Source of the DNA: Caldilineaceae bacterium
GTDB lineage: Bacteria; Chloroflexota; Anaerolineae; Caldilineales; Caldilineaceae
NCBI GenBank assembly: GCA_020846635.1
Contig: JADLDO010000039.1
Span: 1-64,000, forward strand
Length of the DNA: 64,000 bases
Reading direction: 5' to 3'
Each line of letters opens with the position of its first letter. Within the stretch, counting starts at the first letter, position 1. This document shows positions 29,687 to 38,552 of this stretch, in pieces. The notes below the pieces were generated by a model. The model ran no database searches. It worked only from the letters and a program-made list of their open reading frames with translations, and was not told where the DNA came from. The position numbers and the translations under genes were made by a program.

Positions 29687-31117
29687 ATGAAACCTGTAAA
29701 ACCGATCACGGTAGGGCTAATCGTGGGCAACCGGGGCTTCTTTCCTAGCCATCTGTGTGAAAGCGGTCGCGCCGAGATGCTGCAAACGCTCGAAGGCGCG
29801 GGCTTTAAGGTCGTTGCACTTTCGCCCACGGAGACCACCTATGGCAGCATTGTCACGATGGACGAATCGCGCAAGTGTGCCGAATTATTCGATGCCCACC
29901 GTCACGAGATCGACGGCATTGTCGTCACCCTGCCCAACTTTGGCGAGGAGCGCGCCATTGCCAACGCGCTGCGCTGGTCGGGTCTTAAAGTTCCCGTCCT
30001 GATCCAAGCCTATCCCGACGTGGTGGACAGCATGACCATCGCCGACCGTCGCGACTCCTTTTGTGGCAAGATGTCGCTCTGCAACAACTTACGCCAATAT
30101 AACATTCCCTTTACCCTGACCACGCTGCATACGGTCGCGCCCACCCACCCCACCTTCCAGCACGACCTGATGAACTTTGCCGCCATGTGCCGCGTGACCA
30201 GCAGCCTGCGCGGGCTGCGCATCGGCGCATTGGGCGCGCGGCCGGCTGCCTTCAACACCGTACGCTATTCCGAAAAGATCTTGGAGGGTCACGGCATCTC
30301 TGTCGAAACCCTGGACCTTTTCGAGTTGTTTGGCTGGGTGGATGCACTCAGCAGCGACGATCCCGCGGTGCAAGCGAAGCTCCAGGCCATTGACGACTAT
30401 GTCAATACGGGGAATGTACCGGTGCAAGCTCTGGACAAGATGGCAAAATTTGGCGTGGCAGTGGATCGCTGGATGCAGGATACACAGCTCAACGCCTCGT
30501 CGATCCAGTGCTGGACGGCGATGGAGGAGTTCTTTGGCGTCGTGCCCTGTACGCTCATGAGCATGATGAGCAATGACCTGATCCCCTCCGCCTGCGAAGT
30601 GGACACAATGGGCGCGCTCGCCATGTACGTACTCGCCAAAGCCAGCAACCTGCCCAGCGCGCTGGTGGACTGGAACAACAACTATGGCGAAGACCCCGAC
30701 AAGGGGGTGATCTTTCATTGCAGCAACCTGCCCAAAGATATCTTCAAGCAGGAGCCGGAGAATGCACCCTCGATGTACTACCAGGAGATCATTGCCGGGA
30801 CGGTCGGTACGGAAAACACCTATGGCACTATCTATGGGCGCATTGAAGAAAAGTCCTTTACCTACCTGCGCGCCAGCACCGACGATGTCACAGGGAAATT
30901 GCGCGCCTACGTCGGTCAAGGCGAATTTACCGATGACCCGCTGCTGACCTTTGGCGGCTATGGCGTGGTCAAAGTGCCTCGCCTCCAAGATCTGCTCCAT
31001 TTCATTTGCGAACAGGGCTACGAACACCATGTCAGCGTCAACCCCTCGCGCGTGGCTGGCGCAGTTGCCGAAGCGCTCCACAAATACCAGGGGTGGGACA
31101 TTTACTATCACCGGTAA
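29687..31117 (+). CDS. L-fucose/L-arabinose isomerase-family protein (likely arabinose isomerase role)
   Basis: 476 aa from ATG 29687 with AGAAGGAG 7 bases upstream. It belongs to the FucI-like fold rather than classic AraA. Probable metal ligands are the Glu in TAMEEFFG, Glu/Asp in ACEVDTMG and His in VIFHCSN. The N-terminal part has VTLPNFGEERAIANALR and VPVLIQAYPDVVDSM. The gene sits exactly where araA is expected, between arabinofuranosidase and ribulokinase/epimerase. No AraA-type gene is seen in the window. I infer that it converts L-arabinose to L-ribulose; L-fucose or another aldose is the alternative. The gap to the kinase ATG is 34 bases. Confidence 0.85.
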   Translation: MKPVKPITVGLIVGNRGFFPSHLCESGRAEMLQTLEGAGFKVVALSPTETTYGSIVTMDESRKCAELFDAHRHEIDGIVVTLPNFGEERAIANALRWSGLKVPVLIQAYPDVVDSMTIADRRDSFCGKMSLCNNLRQYNIPFTLTTLHTVAPTHPTFQHDLMNFAAMCRVTSSLRGLRIGALGARPAAFNTVRYSEKILEGHGISVETLDLFELFGWVDALSSDDPAVQAKLQAIDDYVNTGNVPVQALDKMAKFGVAVDRWMQDTQLNASSIQCWTAMEEFFGVVPCTLMSMMSNDLIPSACEVDTMGALAMYVLAKASNLPSALVDWNNNYGEDPDKGVIFHCSNLPKDIFKQEPENAPSMYYQEIIAGTVGTENTYGTIYGRIEEKSFTYLRASTDDVTGKLRAYVGQGEFTDDPLLTFGGYGVVKVPRLQDLLHFICEQGYEHHVSVNPSRVAGAVAEALHKYQGWDIYYHR

Positions 31118-31151
31118 GGGATGAAGGATGAAGGATGAGCAGGAGACGACG

Positions 31152-32828
31152 ATGAGTCCTAAATACGCAATCGGCATTGACTTTGGTACGGAGTCGGGCC
31201 GGGCTTTGCTGGTAGATGTGGCGGATGGCCGCGAAGTTGCCACTTCGGTCTATGCATATAGCAACGGTGTCATTGACGAAAGCTTGCCCGGTAGCACTGT
31301 GCGCCTGGAGCCTGATTGGGCGCTGCAAGACCCAAATGATTATATCGAGGTACTCAAACGTACGGTCCCGGCTGTGCTTGCGCAAAGCGGCGTCGATCCT
31401 GGTGACGTGATCGGCATTGGCATTGATTTCACCGCCTGCACAATGCTGCCCACCACCCATGATGGCACGCCCCTTTGCCAACTGCCACAATATCGCAACG
31501 AGCCTCATGCGTGGGTCAAGCTCTGGAAGCACCACGCCGCGCAGCCCGAAGCTGACCGCATCAACCAAGTGGCGCGCGAACGGGGCGAAAGCTGGCTTGA
31601 CCTGTATGGGGGCAAAATCTCCTCCGAATGGTTCTTTAGCAAGACACTGCAAATTCTCAACGAAGCGCCCGCCATCTACCACGCTGCCGACCGGCTCCTG
31701 GAAGCAACCGATTGGGTGATCTGGCAGTTGACAGGCCGCGAGACGCGCAACGCCTGTACAGCGGGCTATAAGGCCATCTGGCAGAAGGATGCCGGTTTCC
31801 CCAGTCGCGACTACTTCGCCGCACTCCACCCGGAGTTGGCTGATGTCGTTGAGGCCAAAATGAGCCGCGAGATTCTACCCCTGGGCGCGAAAGCCGGGGG
31901 GCTGACTGCGGAAGCCGCAGCCTGGATGGGTCTTCGCCCCGGCACCGCTGTCGCCGCGGCAAATGTAGACGCTCATGCCACTGTCCCCGCCGCGCAAGCC
32001 ACCGACCCTGGCGTGATGACGATCATCATGGGGACCAGCAACTGCCACATGCTACTGGGCAGGGAGCGCGTGCAGGTCGAGGGGATGTGCGGGGTCGTCG
32101 AGGATGGCATTGTCCCCGGTCTCTATGGCTACGAAGCAGGGCAAAGCGGGGTAGGTGACATCTTCGCCTGGTTTGTCGAACATGGCGTGCCGCCGCTCTA
32201 CCATGAAAAGGCCAAAGCACGCGGCATTCCCCTCCATGCGCTTCTGGAAGAAGAAGCCGCCCAGCAAAAGCCGGGTGAGCATGGCTTGTTGGCGCTCGAC
32301 TGGTGGAATGGCAACCGCTCGACATTGGTCGATGTGGAGTTGAGCGGGCTGTTGGTGGGCGCAACGCTGGCAACCACCGCGCCCGAAATCTACCGCGCCC
32401 TGCTCGAATCCACCGCTTTTGGCACGCGCAAGATCATCGAAGTGATGACAAGCTCCGGCGTGCCGGTTGACCGCATCGTCGCCGCCGGAGGTCTGCCCGA
32501 CCGCAACAAATTGCTTATGCAGATTTACGCCGATGTCACCAACCGCGAGTTCAGCGTGGTCAGGAGCGCATTGGCGGGTGCAGTGGGCGCGGCCATGCAT
32601 GGCGCAGTGGCGGCAGGCAGCGCGGCAGGTGGCTATGACGACATCTTTGCCGCAGCCGCCAAAATGGGCGGCATCCAGGACAAGGTCTATCGCCCCATCC
32701 CCGCCCATGTCGCCATCTATGATCATCTCTATGCCGAATACAGCACGCTCTATGATTACTTTGGCCGCGGCGAAAATGACGTGATGAAGCGCCTGCGCTC
32801 TATCCGCCGCTCTGTCCTAGCAAGCTAA
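31152..32828 (+). CDS. araB: ribulokinase (FGGY carbohydrate kinase)
   Basis: 558 aa from ATG 31152, preceded by AGGAG at 6 bases. This is FGGY-family: the phosphate-binding loop [18 protein letters not shown] opens the first domain. The second domain carries [18 protein letters not shown] and the adenosine-motif-like sequence [22 protein letters not shown]. The signature [23 protein letters not shown] matches ribulokinases rather than xylulokinases. It phosphorylates L-ribulose to L-ribulose 5-phosphate, between the isomerase and AraD. The order abfA-isomerase-araB-araD supports the assignment. Confidence 0.95.
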   Translation: MSPKYAIGIDFGTESGRALLVDVADGREVATSVYAYSNGVIDESLPGSTVRLEPDWALQDPNDYIEVLKRTVPAVLAQSGVDPGDVIGIGIDFTACTMLPTTHDGTPLCQLPQYRNEPHAWVKLWKHHAAQPEADRINQVARERGESWLDLYGGKISSEWFFSKTLQILNEAPAIYHAADRLLEATDWVIWQLTGRETRNACTAGYKAIWQKDAGFPSRDYFAALHPELADVVEAKMSREILPLGAKAGGLTAEAAAWMGLRPGTAVAAANVDAHATVPAAQATDPGVMTIIMGTSNCHMLLGRERVQVEGMCGVVEDGIVPGLYGYEAGQSGVGDIFAWFVEHGVPPLYHEKAKARGIPLHALLEEEAAQQKPGEHGLLALDWWNGNRSTLVDVELSGLLVGATLATTAPEIYRALLESTAFGTRKIIEVMTSSGVPVDRIVAAGGLPDRNKLLMQIYADVTNREFSVVRSALAGAVGAAMHGAVAAGSAAGGYDDIFAAAAKMGGIQDKVYRPIPAHVAIYDHLYAEYSTLYDYFGRGENDVMKRLRSIRRSVLAS

Positions 32829-32833
32829 GCCAT

Positions 32834-32868
32834 AACTCTCCCGGAAGCTCCAGGCTTCCGGGAGAGTT
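32834..32868 (+). terminator. intra-operon hairpin between araB and araD
   Basis: A perfect 15-bp stem (32834-32848 with 32854-32868) with a 5-base loop holds CCCGGAAGC/GCTTCCGGG and is followed by TTTC. It starts 6 bases after the araB stop and lies 48 bases before araD. A weak terminator or processing site is inferred. Confidence 0.65.
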
Positions 32869-32915
32869 TCTGCACTTCGTTCAGCAAGCCGCCTGCCCCA
32901 TAGACAAGAGCCATT

Positions 32916-33557
32916 ATGTTAGAAACACTCAAAGAAGAACTGCACAAGCTCCACCTCATGCTGCCGCAAGCCGGGCTGGTCACCTGGACATCGGGCAACG
33001 TCAGCGCGCGCGACCCGGAGACAGGGCTGGTGGTCATCAAGCCCAGCGGGGTCATGTACGATCAACTGCGTCCAGAGGATCATGTGGTGCTGGATTTAGA
33101 GGGAGATGTGATCGAGGGTAGCCTCAAACCCTCGTCAGATACCGCCAGCCATCTCTACATCTACCGGGAGCGTCCCGATGTTAACGGCATCGTTCATACC
33201 CACTCCCCCTATGCCACAGCCTTCGCCGCGCTAGGCAAATCCATCCCCGTCTACCTGACTGCCCATGCCGACGAGTTCGGACAGGCGATCCCCTGTGCGG
33301 GCTTTGCGCTGATTGGGGGTGAGGAGATCGGCCAACAGGTCGTGGAGCATATCGGCACCTGTGCCGCGGTGCTGCTCAAAAACCACGGCGTCTTTACCGT
33401 AGGCAAGAACGCCAAGAGCGCGGTCAAGGCAGCAATCATGGTCGAAGATGTAGCCAAGACCGTCCACCTGGCGCTCCAACTAGGCCAGCCCGACGAGATC
33501 CCTGCGGAAGCTGTGGCAAAGCTCCACGACCGCTATATGAATGTCTACGGGCAGTAA
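32916..33557 (+). CDS. araD: L-ribulose-5-phosphate 4-epimerase (class II aldolase family)
   Basis: 213 aa, slightly shorter than the E. coli enzyme (231). Zinc ligands are H94 and H96 in HTHSPYA and H157 in KNHGVF. The phosphate-binding segment TWTSGNVSARDP and the KPSG motif (residues ~42-45) are intact. It converts L-ribulose 5-phosphate to D-xylulose 5-phosphate, feeding the pentose phosphate pathway. It could also be a fuculose-phosphate-type aldolase, but the operon argues for the epimerase. It ends the arabinose operon; no arabinose transporter gene is visible here. Confidence 0.93.
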   Translation: MLETLKEELHKLHLMLPQAGLVTWTSGNVSARDPETGLVVIKPSGVMYDQLRPEDHVVLDLEGDVIEGSLKPSSDTASHLYIYRERPDVNGIVHTHSPYATAFAALGKSIPVYLTAHADEFGQAIPCAGFALIGGEEIGQQVVEHIGTCAAVLLKNHGVFTVGKNAKSAVKAAIMVEDVAKTVHLALQLGQPDEIPAEAVAKLHDRYMNVYGQ

Positions 33558-33568
33558 TGCCGTAACAC

Positions 33569-33859
33569 TCAATTTAAGATCGGCATAGGCCCACATAAAC
33601 TTCTGTATTCCTCTTGGAACGCCTTGAGCATCGGTCGATCTGCCTCCAGTTGGGTTTCCAAATCCTGAATGTCGGCTTTGATCTCCTCGATGCGATCCGG
33701 GTCTGGATCCGGCTGAGATAGCAGCTTCTCAAGGCGCGCCTTCAGGGTCTGGATGCGGCGCTCCTTGTCCTTAATGTCTCCCTCAAGTTGCCTGAGGGAG
33801 CCTGCAAGCAGACTGCAAGCAGACTGCAAGCAGCGCCAGTTTGTTGCGCGAGCATACAC
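33569..33859 (-). CDS. small coiled-coil protein
   Basis: 96 aa if started at GTG 33859, which has AAAGGA 5 bases upstream. The frame stays open further (to 34204), but that part overlaps the amidohydrolase gene. From about residue 20 there is a strong heptad pattern (LRQLEGDIKDKERRIQTLKARLEKLL, then ADIQDLETQLEADRPMLKAFQEEY) ending GPMPILN. Function unknown. Close to its N-terminus an 11-bp unit (TGCAAGCAGAC) is repeated about 2.8 times at 33803-33833, so the exact N-terminus may vary between strains. It lies 160 bases downstream of the amidohydrolase, same strand. Confidence 0.55.
   Translation of the reverse strand: MYARATNWRCLQSACSLLAGSLRQLEGDIKDKERRIQTLKARLEKLLSQPDPDPDRIEEIKADIQDLETQLEADRPMLKAFQEEYRSLCGPMPILN
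33803..33833. repeat. 11-bp tandem repeat, ~2.8 copies
   Basis: TGCAAGCAGAC occurs at 33803-33813 and 33814-33824, with nine further bases to 33833. It lies in the N-terminal part of the coiled-coil ORF; a unit length of 11 is not a multiple of 3, so gain or loss of one copy would shift that frame. Confidence 0.85.
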
Positions 33860-34019
33860 GGTGATCCTTTCTGTTGATTCATTCTCCGGCAATGTGCGAC
33901 CTGCGCCACTCGACCCTTCTATTTTGCAGGTCGATTTTGCGGGTCGATAGCTATAGAATGCACCATCTTGCTCACCCTGTTCTCCCGCGCAACTCTCGCG
34001 TCTCTCTCGCTGACTCTTA

Positions 34020-34814
34020 CTACACTTCCTGATAGCGTTCCGGTGCATACCGAGCAGCCAACAGACCCGTTGCTTCTTCGGTGTTGATAGCCTGCACAAG
34101 TACGCCTTCCTGCCCATAGGGTAAGTATGCCTGGCATTGACCCAACGGATCGATGAGACAGGTCGCCGATTCTTGGAAGCGCAACGCATAATTGACACTG
34201 GCAAAGTAGATCGTGTTCTCGATACTGCGCATCATCATTGCCTTCTCGTAATAGGGCGCGCCAGAATCGCCCCACTGCGTCAGGCGGATGCCTGCTTGAT
34301 CGCTCCCGGTGTGGTGGGGATGAAAGACAACTTTGGCCCCCCGTACCGCGGCCCATCGCACTGTCTCTGGATAGCGCCAGCCCTCATGGCAAATCGCCAC
34401 GCCAAACTTAACCCCATTGACCTCGAAAAGTTGGCGGGTGTTGCCGGGCACATAGAATTGATCTTCGCTTGGGGCCAGTTGATTCTTGGTTTGGTATCCT
34501 TGAAGCTCGCCGCGGGCGTCAAGGACAAAGGCAGCAATTTGCCGGCCTGCTTCCGTGAGCCTTTCCATGCCGAGGATGGTCGCCACCCGATACGCGCGCG
34601 CCCACTGTGCCACCGCTTGCAGCGCGCGTTCCTGCTGCGCCTGATCAAAGGGCAGCACTTCAAAATCCTGCCCTCGCAAACCAGGAAGATAGGCTTCGGG
34701 GAAGCAGACGATCTCCGCGCCTTGCGCCGAAGCCTCGGCTAAGAGCCGCTTGATCTTGTCGAGTCCCTCATCAAAGGTTGAGGCGATACAAGGCGACGCC
34801 AGCGCAATGAACAT
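34020..34814 (-). CDS. nitrilase-superfamily carbon-nitrogen hydrolase
   Basis: 264 aa from ATG 34814, with GGAGG 6 bases upstream. The catalytic Glu-Lys-Cys triad is visible: E40 in CFPEAYLPG, K110 in QTKNQLAPSED and C142 in AICHEGWRYPE. Members cleave amide or nitrile C-N bonds (omega-amidase, N-carbamoyl hydrolases, aliphatic amidases), usually in the cytoplasm. The compact 264-residue size excludes the longer nitrilases, NAD synthetases and Lnt. The substrate is not fixed by the neighbours. It is 110 bases downstream of the 103-aa gene, with a palindromic repeat relic between them. Confidence 0.93.
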   Translation of the reverse strand: MFIALASPCIASTFDEGLDKIKRLLAEASAQGAEIVCFPEAYLPGLRGQDFEVLPFDQAQQERALQAVAQWARAYRVATILGMERLTEAGRQIAAFVLDARGELQGYQTKNQLAPSEDQFYVPGNTRQLFEVNGVKFGVAICHEGWRYPETVRWAAVRGAKVVFHPHHTGSDQAGIRLTQWGDSGAPYYEKAMMMRSIENTIYFASVNYALRFQESATCLIDPLGQCQAYLPYGQEGVLVQAINTEEATGLLAARYAPERYQEV

Positions 34815-34848
34815 GGATGACCTCCGTTGAGGATGAAGCTAAGCATGG

Positions 34849-34905
34849 AGCCGCCCAGGGCTACGTAGCCGGATGGATTTATCCTCCGGCGGTTGGTGCA
34901 GTACA
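34849..34905 (-). repeat. short relic of the dispersed palindromic element
   Basis: CCGCCCAGGGCTACGTAGCC and CCTCCGGCGG (here at 34851-34870 and 34883-34892) match, in reverse orientation, both ends of the ~157-bp element found at 40622 and 59391, with the central part missing. It lies in the gap between the amidohydrolase and the 103-aa gene. I judge it a deletion derivative; the match is short. Confidence 0.45.
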
Positions 34906-34924
34906 CCAATTATCTACAGAAACG

Positions 34925-35236
34925 TCACTTGTTCGTCCACAGCCGCGACAGTTCAGCGATCTGCGCCCAGCCTTCATCCTCGCGTACTGTCTCCACCTGA
35001 ATATCGGTGAAGTAGCGATCCAAGACCGCGGCGCGCTCCATTGCCAGGGGTGGCGAGCAGTAATCCTCTTCTTCCCAGACCACGCGACCATCGGCTTGCT
35101 GCCGCGCCCCTTCTAAACCGCGTGTGATGGAGTGACCAAAGGGGCGCAAATCCACAAACGCCTTCTCCCCCACCTTCTCTGCCAACTCATCCGCCAATTC
35201 CTCGCGCAAATTCGCACGCACCAAATAATAAGCCAT
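34925..35236 (-). CDS. conserved-looking hypothetical protein, 103 aa
   Basis: 103 aa from ATG 35236 (GGAGG 5 bases upstream); an adjacent ATG at 35239 is too close to that site. The sequence starts MAYYLVRANLREELADELAEKV, giving a beta-alpha opening, then a DLRPFGHSITRGLEGAR segment, WEEEDYCSPPLAMERAAVLDRYF and a helical C-terminus. It could be a small ferredoxin-fold protein, which is my impression only. It probably heads a minus-strand unit with the amidohydrolase and coiled-coil gene. Not recognised. Confidence 0.7.
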   Translation of the reverse strand: MAYYLVRANLREELADELAEKVGEKAFVDLRPFGHSITRGLEGARQQADGRVVWEEEDYCSPPLAMERAAVLDRYFTDIQVETVREDEGWAQIAELSRLWTNK

Positions 35237-35403
35237 CATTGCCTCCGTATATCAAAACATATCAACCTATATCGAATACAGCCCATCACCCTCTTCGCGC
35301 CATCGCGCACTTTGCCCCGTTTCAGCTTGACGATGCAGCGCCCAAACAGCTATCATGCCCATTACGACCGCGCCCCAGCGGGGGCGCTAGAAAACGGACT
35401 TCG

Positions 35404-36645
35404 ATGACAACCACAATGCGCGCTGCCCATCCCAAACTGCGATCATTGGACATCCGGCCCCATAGCCAAAATGGGCGACAGTATTTTCTCCTACGCGACC
35501 CACTCCAACTCAGCGACAACATGCTCCTTGTTCCCCAGCCTTTGGGCGCTCTCCTGGCCTTTTGCGACGGCAGCTACAGCGCACGCGGGATGGCACAAGC
35601 CTTCCACGCGCACTACGGCTTTCCGATTGGGCTGGATACGGTTGAGCAGTTGCTGCGTGCGCTGGATGAAGCCTGCCTGCTCGATAATGAGCGCAGCGAG
35701 GCCGCGCTGCACAGGGCACGCGAACAGTTCCGCGCCGCGCCCTTTCGCACACCCGCTATGGCGGGTGGCAGCTATCCCGCTGATCCCGATCTGCTTCATG
35801 CAGCCCTAGAGGCGTACCGGCGGCAGGCAGCCAACGGGCATCCTCCTCTATCGCCGCTGACACCCACGCCGACCTTTGGCCTGCTCAGCCCACATATCGA
35901 CTACCCGCGCGGCGGGCTTGTCTATGCCCAGGTCTGGGAACGCGCCGCCAGCGCTGTGCGCGAAGCTGATCTGGTGATCATCTTTGCCACCGATCACTAT
36001 GGCAGCGATCCCTTTACACTCACTCGCCAAAACTACGCCACACCCTATGGCACATTGCCGACCGCTACGGCGATTGTGGATCAGGTCGCGGCGGTGATCG
36101 GTGAGGAAGCCGCCTTTGCCGGGGAACTGCGTCACATCGGCGAACACTCGCTCGAACTTGTGACGGTCTGGCTCCATCACCTACGCAACCGCCGCCCCGT
36201 GGAGATCGTCCCCATCCTCTGTGGCGGCTTCCATCGCTTTTATGGCAATGGCGACCACCCGGACCACGACGATCAGATCACGCAGGTGCTTGCCACCCTG
36301 CGCGCAGCCAGCACCGGGCGGCGTGTGGTTGTGGTCGCATCAGGCGATCTGGCGCATGTAGGTGCAGCCTTTGGTCAGGAGCCACTCGACGAGGCGACGC
36401 TCGACCTTGTCCATAGCGCCGACCAGGGTCTAATCCAGCAGATGGCGGCAGGCGATGCCGACGCGTTCTATCGCGCCATCCACGCCATTGGCGACCAGCA
36501 TAACGTCTGCGGCGTCGCGCCCATCTACCTCACCATGAAATTGCTCGGCGCAATCGAAGGCACACCGGCAGGCTATGCCACCTGCCCCGCCGACAACGAG
36601 GATACCTCCGTCGTCACCGTGGGCGGCGTGATCTGGCAGGGATAA
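35404..36645 (+). CDS. Memo-family protein (AmmeMemoRadiSam system protein B type)
   Basis: 413 aa from ATG 35404; the ORF is open to 35239 but that stretch is not conserved. Residues ~1-110 form a helical N-terminal extension (MLLVPQPLGALLAFCDGSYSARGMAQAF). The Memo/extradiol-dioxygenase-like domain follows from AMAGGSYPADPD, with metal-site-like histidines in SPHIDYPRGG, ATDHYGSD, GEHSLELVTVWLHH and a SGDLAHVG loop. Bacterial Memo proteins occur with AMMECR1 and a radical-SAM protein. Here neither partner is adjacent, so the role in this genome is unclear. It is divergent from the 103-aa gene. Confidence 0.9.
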   Translation: MTTTMRAAHPKLRSLDIRPHSQNGRQYFLLRDPLQLSDNMLLVPQPLGALLAFCDGSYSARGMAQAFHAHYGFPIGLDTVEQLLRALDEACLLDNERSEAALHRAREQFRAAPFRTPAMAGGSYPADPDLLHAALEAYRRQAANGHPPLSPLTPTPTFGLLSPHIDYPRGGLVYAQVWERAASAVREADLVIIFATDHYGSDPFTLTRQNYATPYGTLPTATAIVDQVAAVIGEEAAFAGELRHIGEHSLELVTVWLHHLRNRRPVEIVPILCGGFHRFYGNGDHPDHDDQITQVLATLRAASTGRRVVVVASGDLAHVGAAFGQEPLDEATLDLVHSADQGLIQQMAAGDADAFYRAIHAIGDQHNVCGVAPIYLTMKLLGAIEGTPAGYATCPADNEDTSVVTVGGVIWQG

Positions 36646-36650
36646 AAGCA

Positions 36651-36678
36651 GAACGGACACAATGGATCGTGTCCGTTC
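36651..36678. terminator. hairpin between convergent memo and adh genes
   Basis: GAACGGACAC (36651-36660) pairs perfectly with GTGTCCGTTC (36669-36678) across an 8-base loop, between the stops at 36645 (plus) and 36691 (minus). Confidence 0.7.
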
Positions 36679-36690
36679 GCAAAATTCTAT

Positions 36691-37794
36691 TTATTCCATC
36701 ACCAACACGCCGCGCGCCACTTTGCCCGCCTCCAGGTCCGCAAATGCCTGGGTGACTTGGCTCAGCGGATAGCGATGCGTAATCAGCTTATCCACCGGCA
36801 GCCTGCCTGCCCGGTACAATTCTAGCAACTTAGGCAGATCGACCAACGGGCGTGATGCCCCGGCGAAGCAGCCCAACAGCCGCTTATTTTGGGCAATGAG
36901 CACGCCTGCCGAAATCGGCACATCCTCCTTAAGCGCGTGCATTCCCATCACCACCGCAGTACCTCCTGCGCGCACACTGTTCAACGCCTGGTTGATGGTC
37001 ACTACCGCACCCACAGAATCAAAGGCATAATCGGGGCCAATACGCGTGAGCTTGCGTAGGGCCTTCGGCACATCTTCCTCACGGCTGTTGATAACGTGCG
37101 TCGCGCCCAACTCGCGGGCAAATTCCAACTTGCTCGGCACAATATCGACCGCGACCAGCGGATAGCAGCCCGCCAACACACAGCCCAACAGCGCACTCAG
37201 CCCCACGCCTCCACAGCCGATCACCGCCGCCGAGCTTCCAGGCACAATCTGTGCCGTGTTCAGCACAGCGCCCACGCCGGTCATCACCGCACAGCCGATC
37301 ACCGCGCCCACCTCAAACGAGACATCATCGGGCAGCGGAACTAGCCCGTTTTGGTGGATCACCGCGTAGTCGCCCATCGTCGCTGAACTCAGATAGGGTT
37401 TGAGTTCCAGGCCATCCAGCGTTTTATGGCGCAGCGTGCCATCGGACATGCGCGATTGCAGCGTCGTGGTGGCTAGCTTTTCGCAGAGCGTCGGTCGCCC
37501 CGCCAAGCATGAAGGACATTCCAAGCACGAAGGCAGCCAGTTGATCATCACCCGATCGCCCACCTTCACCCTGGTCACGCCAGGCCCCACTGCCTCTACC
37601 ACGCCAGCGCCCTCATGCCCCAAGACGACAGGCGGAGTCGAGCGCAATTCACCTTTGAAGGTATGCAAATCGGAATGGCAGACTCCCGCGGCGTGGATGC
37701 GCACCAACACCTCATGGTTCTGTGGCGCTTGCAGTTCAACTTCCTCGACCGCCAGCGCGTTGATCTCACGCGCGACCGCTGCCTGAATCTTCAT
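36691..37794 (-). CDS. zinc-containing alcohol dehydrogenase (MDR family)
   Basis: 367 aa from ATG 37794 (MKIQAAVAREI). The catalytic zinc site (CHSDLHTF and GHEGAGVVE), the structural zinc cysteines (CLECPSCLAGRPTLC) and the Rossmann glycines (VIGCGGVGLSALLG, then VDIVPSKLEFARELGATHVI) are all present. Its length and the SSATMGDYAVIHQNGLVPL segment resemble class III-like, NAD-dependent ADHs. It oxidises an alcohol or reduces an aldehyde; the substrate is unspecified. It lies 48 bases downstream of the HAD gene on the same strand and may belong to that unit. Confidence 0.95.
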   Translation of the reverse strand: MKIQAAVAREINALAVEEVELQAPQNHEVLVRIHAAGVCHSDLHTFKGELRSTPPVVLGHEGAGVVEAVGPGVTRVKVGDRVMINWLPSCLECPSCLAGRPTLCEKLATTTLQSRMSDGTLRHKTLDGLELKPYLSSATMGDYAVIHQNGLVPLPDDVSFEVGAVIGCAVMTGVGAVLNTAQIVPGSSAAVIGCGGVGLSALLGCVLAGCYPLVAVDIVPSKLEFARELGATHVINSREEDVPKALRKLTRIGPDYAFDSVGAVVTINQALNSVRAGGTAVVMGMHALKEDVPISAGVLIAQNKRLLGCFAGASRPLVDLPKLLELYRAGRLPVDKLITHRYPLSQVTQAFADLEAGKVARGVLVME

Positions 37795-37842
37795 ATAGAC
37801 CAACTCTCTCGCTCTCTAGGGTATGTCGAATAATGTACAAAT

Positions 37843-38532
37843 CTATAGCTGTGCCACCAATGCGGGCAGCGCGTCCATCGCCTCCAACTGGAAGTAGCCA
37901 TCCAGCGCCGTTTCTGGCAAAGCCGCCGTTTCATGCTGCCACGTAATCGCATAGGGAATATGCGCGGCCCTTGCTCCTAGCTTCAGTACGGGCAGGATGT
38001 CCGAGCGTATGGAATTGCCTACCATCAAGAAGTCACTGGGCGGGATCTTGTGCTTGGCGAGAATGGCAGCATAGACCGCTTCATCCTTGTCGCGCACGAT
38101 CTCCACATGTTGAAAATTGCCCCCCAATCCCGACCGCGCCAGCTTGCTCTCCTGATCAAAGAGATCGCCTTTGGTGATCAGCAGCAGCGCATACTCTTGG
38201 GCCAATGTCGCCACCACTTCCTCTACGCCGGGCAGCAGCTCCACAGGGCTGACCAACATCGACCTGCCCCACTCGACAATCTGCCCGATCTCCCTGCCGC
38301 CGATGCGTCCACCGGTCAGTTCAATCGCGGTTTCGATCATCGAAAGCGTAAAGCCTTTGATGCCATAACCAAAATGGGCCAGATTGCGTGTCTCGGTTGC
38401 ATAGAGCTGCTGGTCAATCCAGGCCGCATCCCCATAAGGCGCAAGCAGTTCGCGAAACTTGCCCTGCGTCAGCGCATACAAACGCTCATTATGCCAGAGC
38501 GTATCATCCGCATCAAAGCCAATTGCCAGCAT
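37843..38532 (-). CDS. HAD-superfamily hydrolase
   Basis: 229 aa from ATG 38532 (MLAIGFDADDTLWH), with GGGAGGG upstream. HAD motif I is DADDT, motif II is LLLITKGD, and motifs III/IV run through SKLARSGLG and FLMVGNSIRSDILPVL. The helical cap between residues ~18 and 90 is the C1 type found in phosphoglycolate-phosphatase-like enzymes. Substrate unknown. Its start lies 20 bases after the DUF2087 regulator stop, so the two are cotranscribed, possibly with the ADH. Confidence 0.92.
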   Translation of the reverse strand: MLAIGFDADDTLWHNERLYALTQGKFRELLAPYGDAAWIDQQLYATETRNLAHFGYGIKGFTLSMIETAIELTGGRIGGREIGQIVEWGRSMLVSPVELLPGVEEVVATLAQEYALLLITKGDLFDQESKLARSGLGGNFQHVEIVRDKDEAVYAAILAKHKIPPSDFLMVGNSIRSDILPVLKLGARAAHIPYAITWQHETAALPETALDGYFQLEAMDALPALVAQL

Positions 38533-38552
38533 CCGTCCCTCCCTATCCTGCA

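Noticed and set aside
33860-34204. Extension of the coiled-coil ORF upstream of 33859
   Set aside because: It overlaps the amidohydrolase coding region, has different composition, and a GTG with a good ribosome site is available at 33859.
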